Of a stretch of 42,657 nucleotides of DNA, positions 20,938-29,393 are shown piece by piece; the stretch's first letter is position 1; each line of letters starts with the position of its first letter. The DNA is taken from NCBI GenBank assembly GCA_947448025.1, contig CANFLV010000028.1:1-42657 (forward strand), written 5' to 3'. The DNA comes from Oxalobacteraceae bacterium (GTDB lineage Bacteria > Pseudomonadota > Gammaproteobacteria > Burkholderiales > Burkholderiaceae_D). The position numbers and the translations under genes were made by a program. The notes under the pieces are model-generated. The model had not been told where the DNA came from, made no database searches, and saw nothing but the letters and a program-made list of their open reading frames with translations.

Positions 20938-22026
20938 ATGCCTACTGCCATCGCCCTGCCCCTTCAAGGCATCAAAGTCCTCGACCTGACCCGGCTCTTG
21001 CCGGGGCCAGTGGCCAGCATGCATCTGGCCGACATGGGTGCCGAGGTCATCAAGATCGAAGACACGGGCATCGGCGACTACGCGCGCACGATGGGCCATG
21101 TGCGCAATGAAGTCTCGCAGTTTTTCCTCGCCGTGAATCGCGGCAAACACATGCTGAAGCTGGACCTGAAAAATCCGGCCGATCATGCGCGCTTTCTCGA
21201 CATGGTCGACAGCGCTGACGTCGTCATCGAAAGCTTTCGTCCCGGCGTGATGGCCAAGCTCGGTCTTGGCTGGCCGGTACTCAAACAACGTAATCCCAAG
21301 CTCGTCATGTGCGCCATCTCCGGCTATGGCGCGAATGGCCCGTTTGCGCATCTGGCCGGGCATGACATCAATTACATTGGCTATGCCGGCATGCTCGAAC
21401 AGAATGTCGGACCCGACGGCGTACCGGCGCTCGCGAACCTGCAGGTCGGCGATTTGCTCGGCGGAGCGCAAGCAGCGCTGCAAGGCATACTCGCCGCGCT
21501 GATCGGCTCGAAGATGACGGGTCAGGGGCGCTTCGTCGATATCTCGATGACGGACAATGTCTTCGCACACAACATCATGCCGATGGTGGCGGTCAATAAT
21601 TTCGGCACGACTGTTACGCCGGGGCGCGATCTGCTTACCGGCGGTGTGGCCTGCTATAACGTCTATCGCACGAGTGACCAGCGCTTCATGGCCGTCGGTG
21701 CGCTGGAATTGAAATTCTGGGAATTATGCTGCGATACGCTGTCACGACCGGATTTGAAAAGCCGGCACTGGAGTCTGGGCGAGCCAGTCGGGGGCTCAGA
21801 GGCGATATCGACCAAGGCGGAGCTGGATGCGATTTTTGCGCAGAAGACGCTGGCGCAGTGGACGGAAATTTTTGCTCCTGTTGACTGCTGCGTCACGCCA
21901 GTCCTGCGCGCCGATGAAGCCTTGGCGCATGACTTGTTCGTCCAGCGGCACATGGTGCATCGCGCCGAGCATCAGACCGAAGGCGCGTATTGGCAAATTG
22001 CGCCGGCAGTGAAATTTCATGCTTGA
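20938..22026 (+). CDS. CaiB/BaiF-type CoA-transferase, alpha-methylacyl-CoA racemase-like
   Basis: A 362-residue class III CoA-transferase-family protein. Start LQGIKVLDLTRLLPGPVASM is the family N-terminus. The catalytic Asp candidate is Asp143 in GHDINYIGYAGML, a pattern closer to alpha-methylacyl-CoA racemases than to formyl-CoA transferases. The exact acyl-CoA substrate cannot be read from sequence. It overlaps the next gene by 8 bases. Confidence 0.88.
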   Translation: MPTAIALPLQGIKVLDLTRLLPGPVASMHLADMGAEVIKIEDTGIGDYARTMGHVRNEVSQFFLAVNRGKHMLKLDLKNPADHARFLDMVDSADVVIESFRPGVMAKLGLGWPVLKQRNPKLVMCAISGYGANGPFAHLAGHDINYIGYAGMLEQNVGPDGVPALANLQVGDLLGGAQAALQGILAALIGSKMTGQGRFVDISMTDNVFAHNIMPMVAVNNFGTTVTPGRDLLTGGVACYNVYRTSDQRFMAVGALELKFWELCCDTLSRPDLKSRHWSLGEPVGGSEAISTKAELDAIFAQKTLAQWTEIFAPVDCCVTPVLRADEALAHDLFVQRHMVHRAEHQTEGAYWQIAPAVKFHA

Positions 22027-22855
22027 GGCGCCTACGCTCAACATCATCGGCGCCGGCCATCTCGGCCAGACGCTGGGCAGGCTCTGGGCGGCGGGACAGC
22101 AGGTAGGCGTTGGCCACATCCTCAATCGCACACCACAAAGCACAGAAGCTGCAATCGCCTTCATCGGCGCCGGTCAGGCCGCCACCAGCATCGCCACCCT
22201 GCCGAGTGCAGACATCACATTGATCGCCACGCCCGATGCGTACATCGCTGACTGCTGTGCCGCCCTCGCAGCCAGTGGCACTCTGAACGCAAACAGCATC
22301 GTCTTCCATTGCAGCGGCGCGCTCAGTTCCAGCGTGCTCAGTACAGCAGCAGCACAAGGCGCGGCTGTGGCCAGCGTCCATCCTGTGCGCAGCTTCGCCC
22401 AGCCGGCACAGACGGCGGCCAATTTCAACGGCACCCTATGCGGCGTCGAAGGTGATGCCCGGGCGCTGGAAATACTGGCGCGCTGCTTTGGCGCGATCGG
22501 CGCATCCTTCGTGACGATCGCAGCTGAACACAAAGTCCTTTATCATGCCGCCGCCGTGTTCGCCTGCAATTACCTCGTCACGCTGCAGGATGTCGCGCAA
22601 ACGACGTATGGCAAGGCCGGCATTGCACCCGACGTTGCGCTGCGCCTCATGGAGCCGCTGGTGCGCGAGACCATCGATAACATTTTCAGCAAAGGTCCGG
22701 CGCAAGCCTTGAGCGGCCCGATCGCGCGCGGCGACTTCGCCACGGTCGATAGACAGCAGCAGGCGCTCTCGCTTTGGCGTGACGATTACGCCGGCCTGTA
22801 TCAGGCGTTCGCGACTTTGACGACCGGATTGGCCGCGCAGCGACAGCAGCCATGA
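22019..22855 (+). CDS. Rossmann-fold / DUF2520 protein
   Basis: A 278-residue protein with an N-terminal NAD(P)-type Rossmann domain (IIGAGHLGQTLGRL, residues 9-22; ADITLIATPD; FHCSGALSS) and a C-terminal all-helical DUF2520 domain from about residue 135 (ASVHPVRSFA, AEHKVLYHAAAVFACNYLVTL in two pieces). The layout resembles pyrroline-5-carboxylate reductase/6-phosphogluconate-dehydrogenase-like enzymes, but no reaction is established for the family as far as I know. Overlaps the CoA-transferase by 8 bases and the GNAT by 4 (ATGA). Confidence 0.85.
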   Translation: MLEAPTLNIIGAGHLGQTLGRLWAAGQQVGVGHILNRTPQSTEAAIAFIGAGQAATSIATLPSADITLIATPDAYIADCCAALAASGTLNANSIVFHCSGALSSSVLSTAAAQGAAVASVHPVRSFAQPAQTAANFNGTLCGVEGDARALEILARCFGAIGASFVTIAAEHKVLYHAAAVFACNYLVTLQDVAQTTYGKAGIAPDVALRLMEPLVRETIDNIFSKGPAQALSGPIARGDFATVDRQQQALSLWRDDYAGLYQAFATLTTGLAAQRQQP

Positions 22856-23424
22856 GCGATCTTTTCCCGACGATGGTCACGATGCGCCTGAAGCTGCGGC
22901 CGATCACGCTCGCCGATGTGGATGCGCTGTTCCATATCCATTCTGACGCCGAGACGATGCAATGGTACGGCGTCGATGCGCTCACGCAGCGCTCTGAAGG
23001 CATACGTCTGGCAGAATTGTTTTCTGGCTGGTTTGCTGCCGGTACGGGATTTCGCTGGGGGCTGGAGCGGCATGAAGATGGCCGCCTGATCGGCAGTTGC
23101 GGCCTGTTTCGCTGGAACCGCAGCTGGCGTAATTGCGTCACCGGCTATGAACTCGCACGCGATTGCCATGGACAGGGCTATATGCGCGAAGCACTCGAAG
23201 TGGTGCTCGCGTATGGCTTCGACGAGATGCAGCTACACCGGATTCAGGCCGAGGCACATGGCAGCAATGCCGCCTCCATCGGACTGGCACAACGCATGGG
23301 CTTCGCCTTCGAAGGCATCCATCGTGAACAGGGCTACTGGAATGGGCAGTTTCACGACCTGCATTGTTTTTCGCTGCTCGAGGATGACTGGTACGCTAAG
23401 CGCGCAGCAAATCCAGCGGCGTGA
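22852..23424 (+). CDS. GNAT N-acetyltransferase, RimJ/RimL-like
   Basis: A 190-residue GNAT of the Acetyltransf_3 type: LKLRPITLADVDALFHIHSD at the N-terminus, then GSCGLFRWN, YELARDCHGQGYMREAL (acetyl-CoA pyrophosphate loop) and HRIQAEAHGSNAASIGLAQRMGF. Members acetylate N-termini of ribosomal proteins or small amines; the substrate is not predictable here. Its 3' end overlaps the convergent DUF1501 gene by 29 bases. Confidence 0.88.
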   Translation: MSDLFPTMVTMRLKLRPITLADVDALFHIHSDAETMQWYGVDALTQRSEGIRLAELFSGWFAAGTGFRWGLERHEDGRLIGSCGLFRWNRSWRNCVTGYELARDCHGQGYMREALEVVLAYGFDEMQLHRIQAEAHGSNAASIGLAQRMGFAFEGIHREQGYWNGQFHDLHCFSLLEDDWYAKRAANPAA

Positions 23425-24571
23425 ATTTACCACGCAAGATGACGCTGGCATCCAAGCCCCACCAGTTCTCCAGCACCGTGGCATAGACACTGCGGAAATC
23501 GACCGCATACGTGAGATTGCCTGAACCATCGAGCCGCGCCAGATCCGGTGCACTGCCAAGCAGCCCGCCTTTTACCCGCCCGCCCATCACGAACTGCGGT
23601 GCGACAGTGCCATGATCGGTGCCTGATGACAGGTTCTCTTTTGGCCGCCGACCGAACTCAGAATACGTCAGCACCATCGTGCTATCCCAGCGCTGCATTT
23701 CGACCAGCGCCGATTTCAGCGCCGCCAATCCTTCTGCCAATTGCTTGAGCAGCGCGGCATGGATGCCGAGCTGGTTCTGGTGCGTGTCAAAGCTGCCCAG
23801 CGTCAGGCGCAACATCGCCACGGGCTTGCCGGTCTGCTCGCCATTGGCGACGATCTGTGCAGCGGTCTTGACCGCGTCACCAAATCCGCCGCTCGGAAAT
23901 TCGGTTTTGAATACTACTTTGGCGCCGCGCGGCTTCAGGCCATTGGCGGCCTTGACGATGTCAGCTTCCACTTTCAGCAGGTGCGCCAGGACCGGATTGC
24001 TGCGCGTCTCGGCCGGTGCGGCCAGTCGCGCAGTGTTCAGGAATTGATCGGTGTTTGCCAGCGCCACCGCGCGCGCACCACCGGCCAATGGACCCAGTTC
24101 CTGGCTACCGATAATGACGCCGTCGGCACTGTAGGCGGACGGCACAGGATGCGCAGCAAAGGCGCGCGTGAGCCAGCCATCGCTCAGGTATTGCTGTGAA
24201 TTCGACGCCGTTTCCCAGATTTCGATCGAGCGGAAATGTGAGAGATTCGGTTCCGGATAACCGACGCCCTGCACGATCGCCAGTTCCTGGTTTTGCCAAA
24301 ATGGCATCAGCGCTTGCAGCGATGGATGCAGGCCGGTCTTCTCGTCGAGCTGCAGCACCTCTTCACGCTTGATGGCGATGCGCGGACGCAGGCTGGCATA
24401 GTTGGGATCAGCAAAAGGCACAACGGTATTCAAGCCGTCATTGGCGCCTTTTAGCTCGACCAGGATGAGCAGATTCTGGTAGCCGGGGCGCGCTTCGGCC
24501 CAGCTGACGGCAGGCGCCAGCAAGGCCGTGCCAAGGCTGGCCGACATACGGCAAAAATCACGTCGATTCAT
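23396..24571 (-). CDS. DUF1501 family exported protein
   Basis: A 391-residue protein beginning MNRRDFCRMSASLG with a twin-Arg motif (Arg3-Arg4) and a hydrophobic core, so likely Tat-exported. The body carries the DUF1501 (sulfatase/alkaline-phosphatase-like) features: LVLVELKGANDGLNTVVP-type start, GVGYPEPNLSHFRSIEIWET, and STMVLTYSEFGRRPKENLSSGTDHGT near the C-terminus. These regions hold possible metal ligands. Enzyme activity is not established. It is regularly encoded after DUF1800, as here (9-base gap). Confidence 0.9.
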   Translation of the reverse strand: MNRRDFCRMSASLGTALLAPAVSWAEARPGYQNLLILVELKGANDGLNTVVPFADPNYASLRPRIAIKREEVLQLDEKTGLHPSLQALMPFWQNQELAIVQGVGYPEPNLSHFRSIEIWETASNSQQYLSDGWLTRAFAAHPVPSAYSADGVIIGSQELGPLAGGARAVALANTDQFLNTARLAAPAETRSNPVLAHLLKVEADIVKAANGLKPRGAKVVFKTEFPSGGFGDAVKTAAQIVANGEQTGKPVAMLRLTLGSFDTHQNQLGIHAALLKQLAEGLAALKSALVEMQRWDSTMVLTYSEFGRRPKENLSSGTDHGTVAPQFVMGGRVKGGLLGSAPDLARLDGSGNLTYAVDFRSVYATVLENWWGLDASVILRGKFTPLDLLRA

Positions 24572-24580
24572 ATGGCGCTC

Positions 24581-26170
24581 TCATTTCAATTGAAAGACGG
24601 GGTCCATCAGCAAGGTGCGCAAATAAGCGCTGCCTGCGAGGTCGGCACGAATCGGCACCGAGGGTTCCATCGCCAGCACGGACTTCTGGATCGCGAGGCG
24701 CTGGCGCAGATCGGGCACGCTATTGGTGGCCACGCCGTATTGTGCCAGCCAGGCATCGGGATCAAAACTGATCGTCGCGGTCGCATTTGCGAAGCGGAGC
24801 CTGCCTTCGCGCCCGAGCGCGGTCTGGCCTGGGACCTTGCCGAGTTCCTTCATGGCCGCGGCCTTGTCGGTAGCAGGCACCATCATATTATCGGCCACCG
24901 CGGATACCGCAACATTCATCGAGGGCGGCGCAGCGACACTGCCCGCTTCGACTGAACGGAACACACGCTCAAGTACGCTTTTACGTGCAAGCAGCGTCGA
25001 ACTATTGATCCACGCATCGGCACCGGGCCAGCCTTTGACATTCGGTGGATTGAACAGGTTTTGCCCCAGCTGGGCTACCGCAAACGTGAACGGCAGCGGA
25101 TCGGTATAAGTGACCTTGAATTGCTTGAGTGTGCCCACGACCATTTCAACGGGCGACTTGACGAGATGGGCGCGATTGCCCTCGTCCCAGAATGCCGGCG
25201 TGAGCAGCAGCTCATGCACGGCCAGTTTCAGATCATAGCCACTGTCGCGAAAACGCTGCGCAATACGCGTGACTTCCACCTTGTCCGGATCTGGCGACAC
25301 AAATTCTCGCCACAGCTTCGTGATGATGAATTCCGCGCACGCTGGCTGCGCAAGCAGGATGTCGATCACCGCATCGCCATCGAGCTTGCCGCTGCGGCCG
25401 AGCACGGTCTTGTCGCCGCCGTCGTGCAGCGCCGGGCGCAGGATGAATGCGCCCGTGTCGCGCTCCACGCTCCAGCCGGTGAAGGCGCGCGCCGCCTCTT
25501 TCACATCCTGCTCGGAATAATGGCCCTCGCCGAGCGTGAACAGCTCCATCAATTCACGCGCGAAATTTTCATTCGGCGTGCCTTTGCGGCTGGTGGCGTT
25601 ATCGAGATAGATCAGCATGGCCGGGTCGCGCGAGACTTCACGCAGGAGCGTCGCGAAGTTACCGAGCGCCTGCTCACGGAACATCACGTTTTGACGATAC
25701 ATGAGTTGCGCGACCTGCACCTTCTGGAAACTCGTCGCAAAATGGTTATGCCAGAACAGCGTCATGCGTTCTGTCAGTGGCGAAGAGGTCGCCATCATTT
25801 GCTGCAGCCACCAGCCGCGCAGGGCAAAAATGCGCTGTTGCTCGAGTTCGCGCCTCTGTTTGCGCTCCTCGACGCTCAAATCCTGATAGCGCGGCCCACC
25901 TGGTCTGGGCTCATTGACCCAGTCCGGCGCAGCGAGCACATCGGCCTTGCCCGCCCCATCGAGCAGCCGCTCGACCGCAGCGCTGCGCGTCATGCCATTC
26001 AAATTAATCAATTCAGAAACAGCAGGGGCAAAGCCGCTGCGCGTCAACAGCAGCCGGGCTTCGTTACTATCGAGGGCAGGCGTTGGTGCCGCGTGGCCAA
26101 CAGCGCCACAGGCAAAGCTCATGATCAGAATTGAAAATTTCGCAATGTCACTGTAGCGCATAGGGTTCAC
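24581..26170 (-). CDS. DUF1800 family exported protein
   Basis: A 529-residue exported protein. The start at GTG 26170 overlaps the upstream gene by 4 bases; an ATG three codons later (26161) would also give the signal peptide ending at VGHAAP. DUF1800 features include the LLTRSGFAP start, the MTLFWHNHFATSF segment, the FARELMELFTLGEGHYSEQDVKEAARAFTGW region in pieces, and FNPPNVKGWPGADAWI near the C-terminus. It is almost always paired with DUF1501, suggesting a joint extracytoplasmic role that is unknown to me. Confidence 0.9.
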   Translation of the reverse strand: MNPMRYSDIAKFSILIMSFACGAVGHAAPTPALDSNEARLLLTRSGFAPAVSELINLNGMTRSAAVERLLDGAGKADVLAAPDWVNEPRPGGPRYQDLSVEERKQRRELEQQRIFALRGWWLQQMMATSSPLTERMTLFWHNHFATSFQKVQVAQLMYRQNVMFREQALGNFATLLREVSRDPAMLIYLDNATSRKGTPNENFARELMELFTLGEGHYSEQDVKEAARAFTGWSVERDTGAFILRPALHDGGDKTVLGRSGKLDGDAVIDILLAQPACAEFIITKLWREFVSPDPDKVEVTRIAQRFRDSGYDLKLAVHELLLTPAFWDEGNRAHLVKSPVEMVVGTLKQFKVTYTDPLPFTFAVAQLGQNLFNPPNVKGWPGADAWINSSTLLARKSVLERVFRSVEAGSVAAPPSMNVAVSAVADNMMVPATDKAAAMKELGKVPGQTALGREGRLRFANATATISFDPDAWLAQYGVATNSVPDLRQRLAIQKSVLAMEPSVPIRADLAGSAYLRTLLMDPVFQLK

Positions 26171-26595
26171 GGCCTTCCGGGAGGGGGATAAATATCACGC
26201 GCTTCGTTGATCTGGCGGCGCAACAAGGCGCGCCGTTCGAGATGGCGTTCACGGGCGACACGCTGGGCATCGTCGCCTGGCTCGCCTTGCGGTGGACGAC
26301 CCGGATTCATCTCGCGCGGTCCGCGCGGCATATCCGGCATGGGCAAGAAACGGCGCTCGCCCTGGGGTGGGCGCTCTGGCCGGTCGCGTCCGTTCGGTCC
26401 GGCGTTCGCTTCGCTCATGCGCAGCTGGTGCTGCTGACGGCGGTCGAACTGTTCCGACCTGAATTTTTCACGCCGCTCGAACTGTTCCGACTTGAATTTT
26501 TCATGCCGGCCATCTTGCTGGGCCTGCGCGCACCCCGCTGCCAAGCCGGCCAGCAGAAGCAAAACATGAGCGAATCGGGACCAGCGTGTTTTCAT
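26167..26595 (-). CDS. Exported, highly charged repeat protein of unknown function
   Basis: A 142-residue protein with a signal peptide (basic start, Leu-rich core, AAGCAQAQQ; cleavage after AQA likely, lipid attachment at Cys22 less likely because the lipobox is weak). The mature part starts with two near-identical heptads-and-a-half (EKFKSEQFERR / EKFRSEQFDRR), then Arg/Pro/Gly-rich low-complexity sequence and a C-terminal ERRALLRRQINEARDIYPP helix. Overlaps DUF1800 by 4 bases (GTGA), so it leads a three-gene exported operon divergent from ompR. No family recognised. Confidence 0.65.
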   Translation of the reverse strand: MKTRWSRFAHVLLLLAGLAAGCAQAQQDGRHEKFKSEQFERREKFRSEQFDRRQQHQLRMSEANAGPNGRDRPERPPQGERRFLPMPDMPRGPREMNPGRPPQGEPGDDAQRVARERHLERRALLRRQINEARDIYPPPGRP

Positions 26596-26694
26596 TGGAA
26601 ATTTTCAGCAAAGGCGCCCATTCGTCGGGCATACTCCAGCAATACCGAGTTTAAGTCGCGGATTGCCGCTGCGTTCGCGCAAGGCCGTAAAGTT

Positions 26695-26721
26695 TGTAAC
26701 ACTATGTAATGACTTTGTAGC
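26695..26721 (+). promoter_or_regulatory. Three TGTARY direct repeats between divergent operons, OmpR-family binding-site candidate
   Basis: TGTAAC (26695-26700), TGTAAT (26705-26710) and TGTAGC (26716-26721) are spaced 10 and 11 bases apart, one helical turn. OmpR/PhoB-type winged-helix regulators bind such phased direct repeats, and GTAAC-N5-GTAAT also resembles a CpxR box. The site is 41 bases before the ompR ATG and about 100 bases from the divergent exported-protein operon, so it could control both. Confidence 0.45.
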
Positions 26722-26761
26722 ACGCATTCCGCAAGCAGCTCGCGGACGTTACCATAAGCCC

Positions 26762-27523
26762 ATGAATACACCAACTACCTCAGGCAGCTCTACGACCATT
26801 AATCAGCATCAGGCGAAGATTCTTGTCGTCGACGATGATGTGCGACTGCGCGATCTGCTGCGGCGCTACCTCACCGAACAGGGCTTCAATGTCGTCACCG
26901 CCGACAGCGCCACGAGCATGAACAAGCTGTGGCTGCGCGAGCGCTATGACTTGCTGGTGCTGGACCTGATGCTGCCGGGCGAAGACGGCCTGTCGATCTG
27001 CAGACGGCTGCGCGGCGCCGGCGACAAGACACCGATCATCATGTTGACCGCCAAGGGTGAAGAGGTAGACCGCATCATCGGCCTGGAAATGGGCGCCGAC
27101 GATTATCTGCCCAAGCCCTTCAATCCGCGTGAGCTCGTCGCACGCATCAATGCGGTGATGCGCCGGATCGGCCCGGATGAAATTCCGGGCGCGCCTTCAG
27201 AGACGCCGCAGAGTTTCAGCTTTGGCAGCTTCGTGCTCGATCTGGCGACGCGCACGCTGAAAAAAGATGGCGCACCGGTGGCGCTGACAACGGGTGAGTT
27301 CTCCGTGTTGAAGGTGTTTGCACGCCATGCGCGCCAGCCGCTGTCGCGTGAAAAGCTGATGGAGCTGGCGCGCGGGCGCGAGTACGAAGTCTTCGACCGC
27401 AGCCTCGATGTGCAGATCTCACGTTTGCGCAAATTAATCGAACCCGATCCTTCCAATCCGCTCTACATCCAGACGGTCTGGGGACTGGGTTACGTGTTCA
27501 TCCCCGACGGCCAGCCGCGCTAA
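26762..27523 (+). CDS. ompR: OmpR-family response regulator
   Basis: A 253-residue regulator. The receiver domain (about 18-130) has the acidic pair VDDD, phosphoacceptor Asp68 in VLDLMLPGEDG, Thr of MLTAKGEE and Lys of LPKPFNPRE. The C-terminal winged-helix DNA-binding domain (about 150-250) ends SRLRKLIEPDPSNP...QTVWGLGYVFIPDG, the OmpR signature. The ATG at 26762 is chosen because upstream codons do not look coding and the regulatory repeats lie there. The kinase gene follows directly after the stop. Confidence 0.95.
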   Translation: MNTPTTSGSSTTINQHQAKILVVDDDVRLRDLLRRYLTEQGFNVVTADSATSMNKLWLRERYDLLVLDLMLPGEDGLSICRRLRGAGDKTPIIMLTAKGEEVDRIIGLEMGADDYLPKPFNPRELVARINAVMRRIGPDEIPGAPSETPQSFSFGSFVLDLATRTLKKDGAPVALTTGEFSVLKVFARHARQPLSREKLMELARGREYEVFDRSLDVQISRLRKLIEPDPSNPLYIQTVWGLGYVFIPDGQPR

Positions 27524-28876
27524 TTGCGGTTTGACCGGATGTTAATTCAAGCACAACGTTTCGCCTGGCTCCAAAGCGGCTTGCTATGGCGCACCTTCTT
27601 CCTGCTGGCCTTCCTGATCGCCGCCAGCATGACAGCCTGGGTCGTCAGCCTCAGCCTGAGCGAACGCGCGCCGCGGGCGAACCAGATTGCCGCCAAGGTC
27701 GTCTCCGTCGTCACCATTACACGCGCTGCGCTCACGCATTCGGCGCCCGACCTGCGGCGCGAACTGCTGTTCGACCTCGCCAGCAACGAAGGCGTCCGCA
27801 TCTACCCACTGGAACCGAGCGACAAGGTCGAAGCACTGTCCGATGATGATCTCACGCCCGTCATCGAAGCCCGCATCAAGAAGCTGCTCGGCGCCGAAAC
27901 GCGTTTCGCCGGGATGGTCAATGAAATGGCTGGCTTCTGGGTCAGCTTCCAGATCGAAGACGACGAATACTGGCTGATGCTCGAGCGCGAGCGCATCGAT
28001 ACCGGCTCCGGTATCCAGCTGCTCGGCTGGGCCACCGTGACCTTGATGATTTCATTACTGGGCGCAGTCTTCATTTCCGGCCTGATCAATCAGCCGCTGG
28101 CACGACTGACGGCGGCGGCGCGCGCGATCGCCCGCGGCCAGTCGCCGGCGCCGCTACCGGAGAAAGGACCGACTGAAATCATGGAAGCCAATCGCAGTTT
28201 CAACCAGATGGTGGCTGACCTCGACCGCATCGATTCGGATCGCGCCGTGATTTTGGCCGGCATTTCGCATGATCTACGCACGCCGATCACGCGCATGCTG
28301 CTGGAAGTCGAGATGGCGAATTTGCCAGACGAGGCACGCGCAGGCATGCAGTCGGATCTGGTGCAGATGGACACCATCATCGGCCAGTTCCTTGATTATG
28401 CGCGGCCGAATGAGGCCGCGCATTTCGTGCCGGTCGACCTGAGCGCGCTGCTGCATGAAGCCGTGCACGAGGCTGAGCGTTTCCCGGAGGTCCATGTCAA
28501 GGCCGACATCGCCGCAGGTCTGCACGTCACAGGCAATGCCGTCGATCTGAAGCGCGTCCTGACCAACCTGGTCGAGAATGCGCGCCGCTATGGCAAGGAC
28601 ACTGACAGTGACGCGCTTCATCTGGCACTAGCCTGTCATCTTGACGGCAATACGGTCGTGCTCAGCTTTGCGGATCATGGCGCGGGGATTCCGGAAGCCG
28701 ACATGCAACGGCTGCTGCGCCCCTTCACGCGGCTCGATTCTGCGCGCAGCCAGGCCAACGGCGCCGGGCTGGGGCTGGCGATCGTGGACCGCATCATCAA
28801 GCGGCATTTGGGGTCGCTGACCTTGAGCAAACGCGAAGGCGGCGGCCTGATGGTAAGAATCGTTTTGCCCTTGTAG
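27524..28876 (+). CDS. envZ: EnvZ-like osmosensor histidine kinase
   Basis: A 450-residue inner-membrane kinase. First membrane helix at about residues 18-45, periplasmic segment to about 163, second helix about 165-188, HAMP to about 240, then the dimerisation domain with His249 in AGISHDLRTPITRM, N box NLVENARRYG, DHGAGI and NGAGLGLAIV. It phosphorylates OmpR. The TTG at 27524 abuts the ompR stop; an ATG five codons later (27539) is a possible alternative. Neither has a strong ribosome site, consistent with coupled translation from ompR. Confidence 0.93.
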   Translation: MRFDRMLIQAQRFAWLQSGLLWRTFFLLAFLIAASMTAWVVSLSLSERAPRANQIAAKVVSVVTITRAALTHSAPDLRRELLFDLASNEGVRIYPLEPSDKVEALSDDDLTPVIEARIKKLLGAETRFAGMVNEMAGFWVSFQIEDDEYWLMLERERIDTGSGIQLLGWATVTLMISLLGAVFISGLINQPLARLTAAARAIARGQSPAPLPEKGPTEIMEANRSFNQMVADLDRIDSDRAVILAGISHDLRTPITRMLLEVEMANLPDEARAGMQSDLVQMDTIIGQFLDYARPNEAAHFVPVDLSALLHEAVHEAERFPEVHVKADIAAGLHVTGNAVDLKRVLTNLVENARRYGKDTDSDALHLALACHLDGNTVVLSFADHGAGIPEADMQRLLRPFTRLDSARSQANGAGLGLAIVDRIIKRHLGSLTLSKREGGGLMVRIVLPL

Positions 28877-28878
28877 TT

Positions 28879-29178
28879 TTATCCCGGGTCGTGGTCACCG
28901 GTAATCGGTCCGGATTTGAACAAGGCGTCATGTAATTCATGGTCCATCTTCGGATCATGGCGCCGTATCCATTCAAGCAGCATCGCCGCATGCTCCTTCT
29001 CTTCATCGCGGTTATGCGCGAGGATCGCTTTCAAGTCAGGATCATTACAGGCATCGACGCGCTGGTGATACCAGTCAACCGCCTCCAGCTCTTCCATCAG
29101 CGAGACGATCGCACGATGCATATCCAGCGTCTGCGCGCTGAGTTTTTCTATGGGTTCGTGAAAGCCTTCGTTTGCCAT
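28879..29178 (-). CDS. Encapsulated-ferritin (EncFtn) family protein
   Basis: A 99-residue two-helix ferritin-like protein. The ATG at 29178 has an AAGGAG ribosome site 6 bases upstream, so the longer frame from 29253 is rejected. The sequence DMHRAIVSLMEELEAVDWYHQR and HNRDEEKEHAAMLLEWIRR (each read in parts) closely matches EncFtn of Rhodospirillum rubrum, with the expected iron ligands at Glu30, Glu60 and His63 and the conserved Glu32, Trp36 and Glu59. EncFtn forms a ring of dimers with ferroxidase activity and is usually housed in an encapsulin shell. Here the chain ends at GPITGDHDPG without a targeting tail, and no shell gene is next to it. Confidence 0.88.
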   Translation of the reverse strand: MANEGFHEPIEKLSAQTLDMHRAIVSLMEELEAVDWYHQRVDACNDPDLKAILAHNRDEEKEHAAMLLEWIRRHDPKMDHELHDALFKSGPITGDHDPG

Positions 29179-29393
29179 GGTGTTCTCCTTAGCTCGATAT
29201 TGACCGCAAGCTTGATCCGCTTTGGCGCGGGCGTATTGCACTTTGTCTAACAACAGAATAAATCGTCAGACCTCACTGGCCGGCACCCGATCGCCATTTC
29301 TCGATCAGATGAGGCAGCATTACGCTAAGATAGTCACCTTGCAAGCCTACCTTGCATCCCCAATAAAACCTAAAACCAAAGGGACACCCACCC

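Noticed and set aside
20308-21570. 420-codon minus-strand frame
   Set aside because: Spans the end of the ABC-F gene and the start of the CoA-transferase gene on the opposite strand; both of those are certain.
25061-26134. 357-codon plus-strand frame
   Set aside because: Antisense shadow of the DUF1800 gene.
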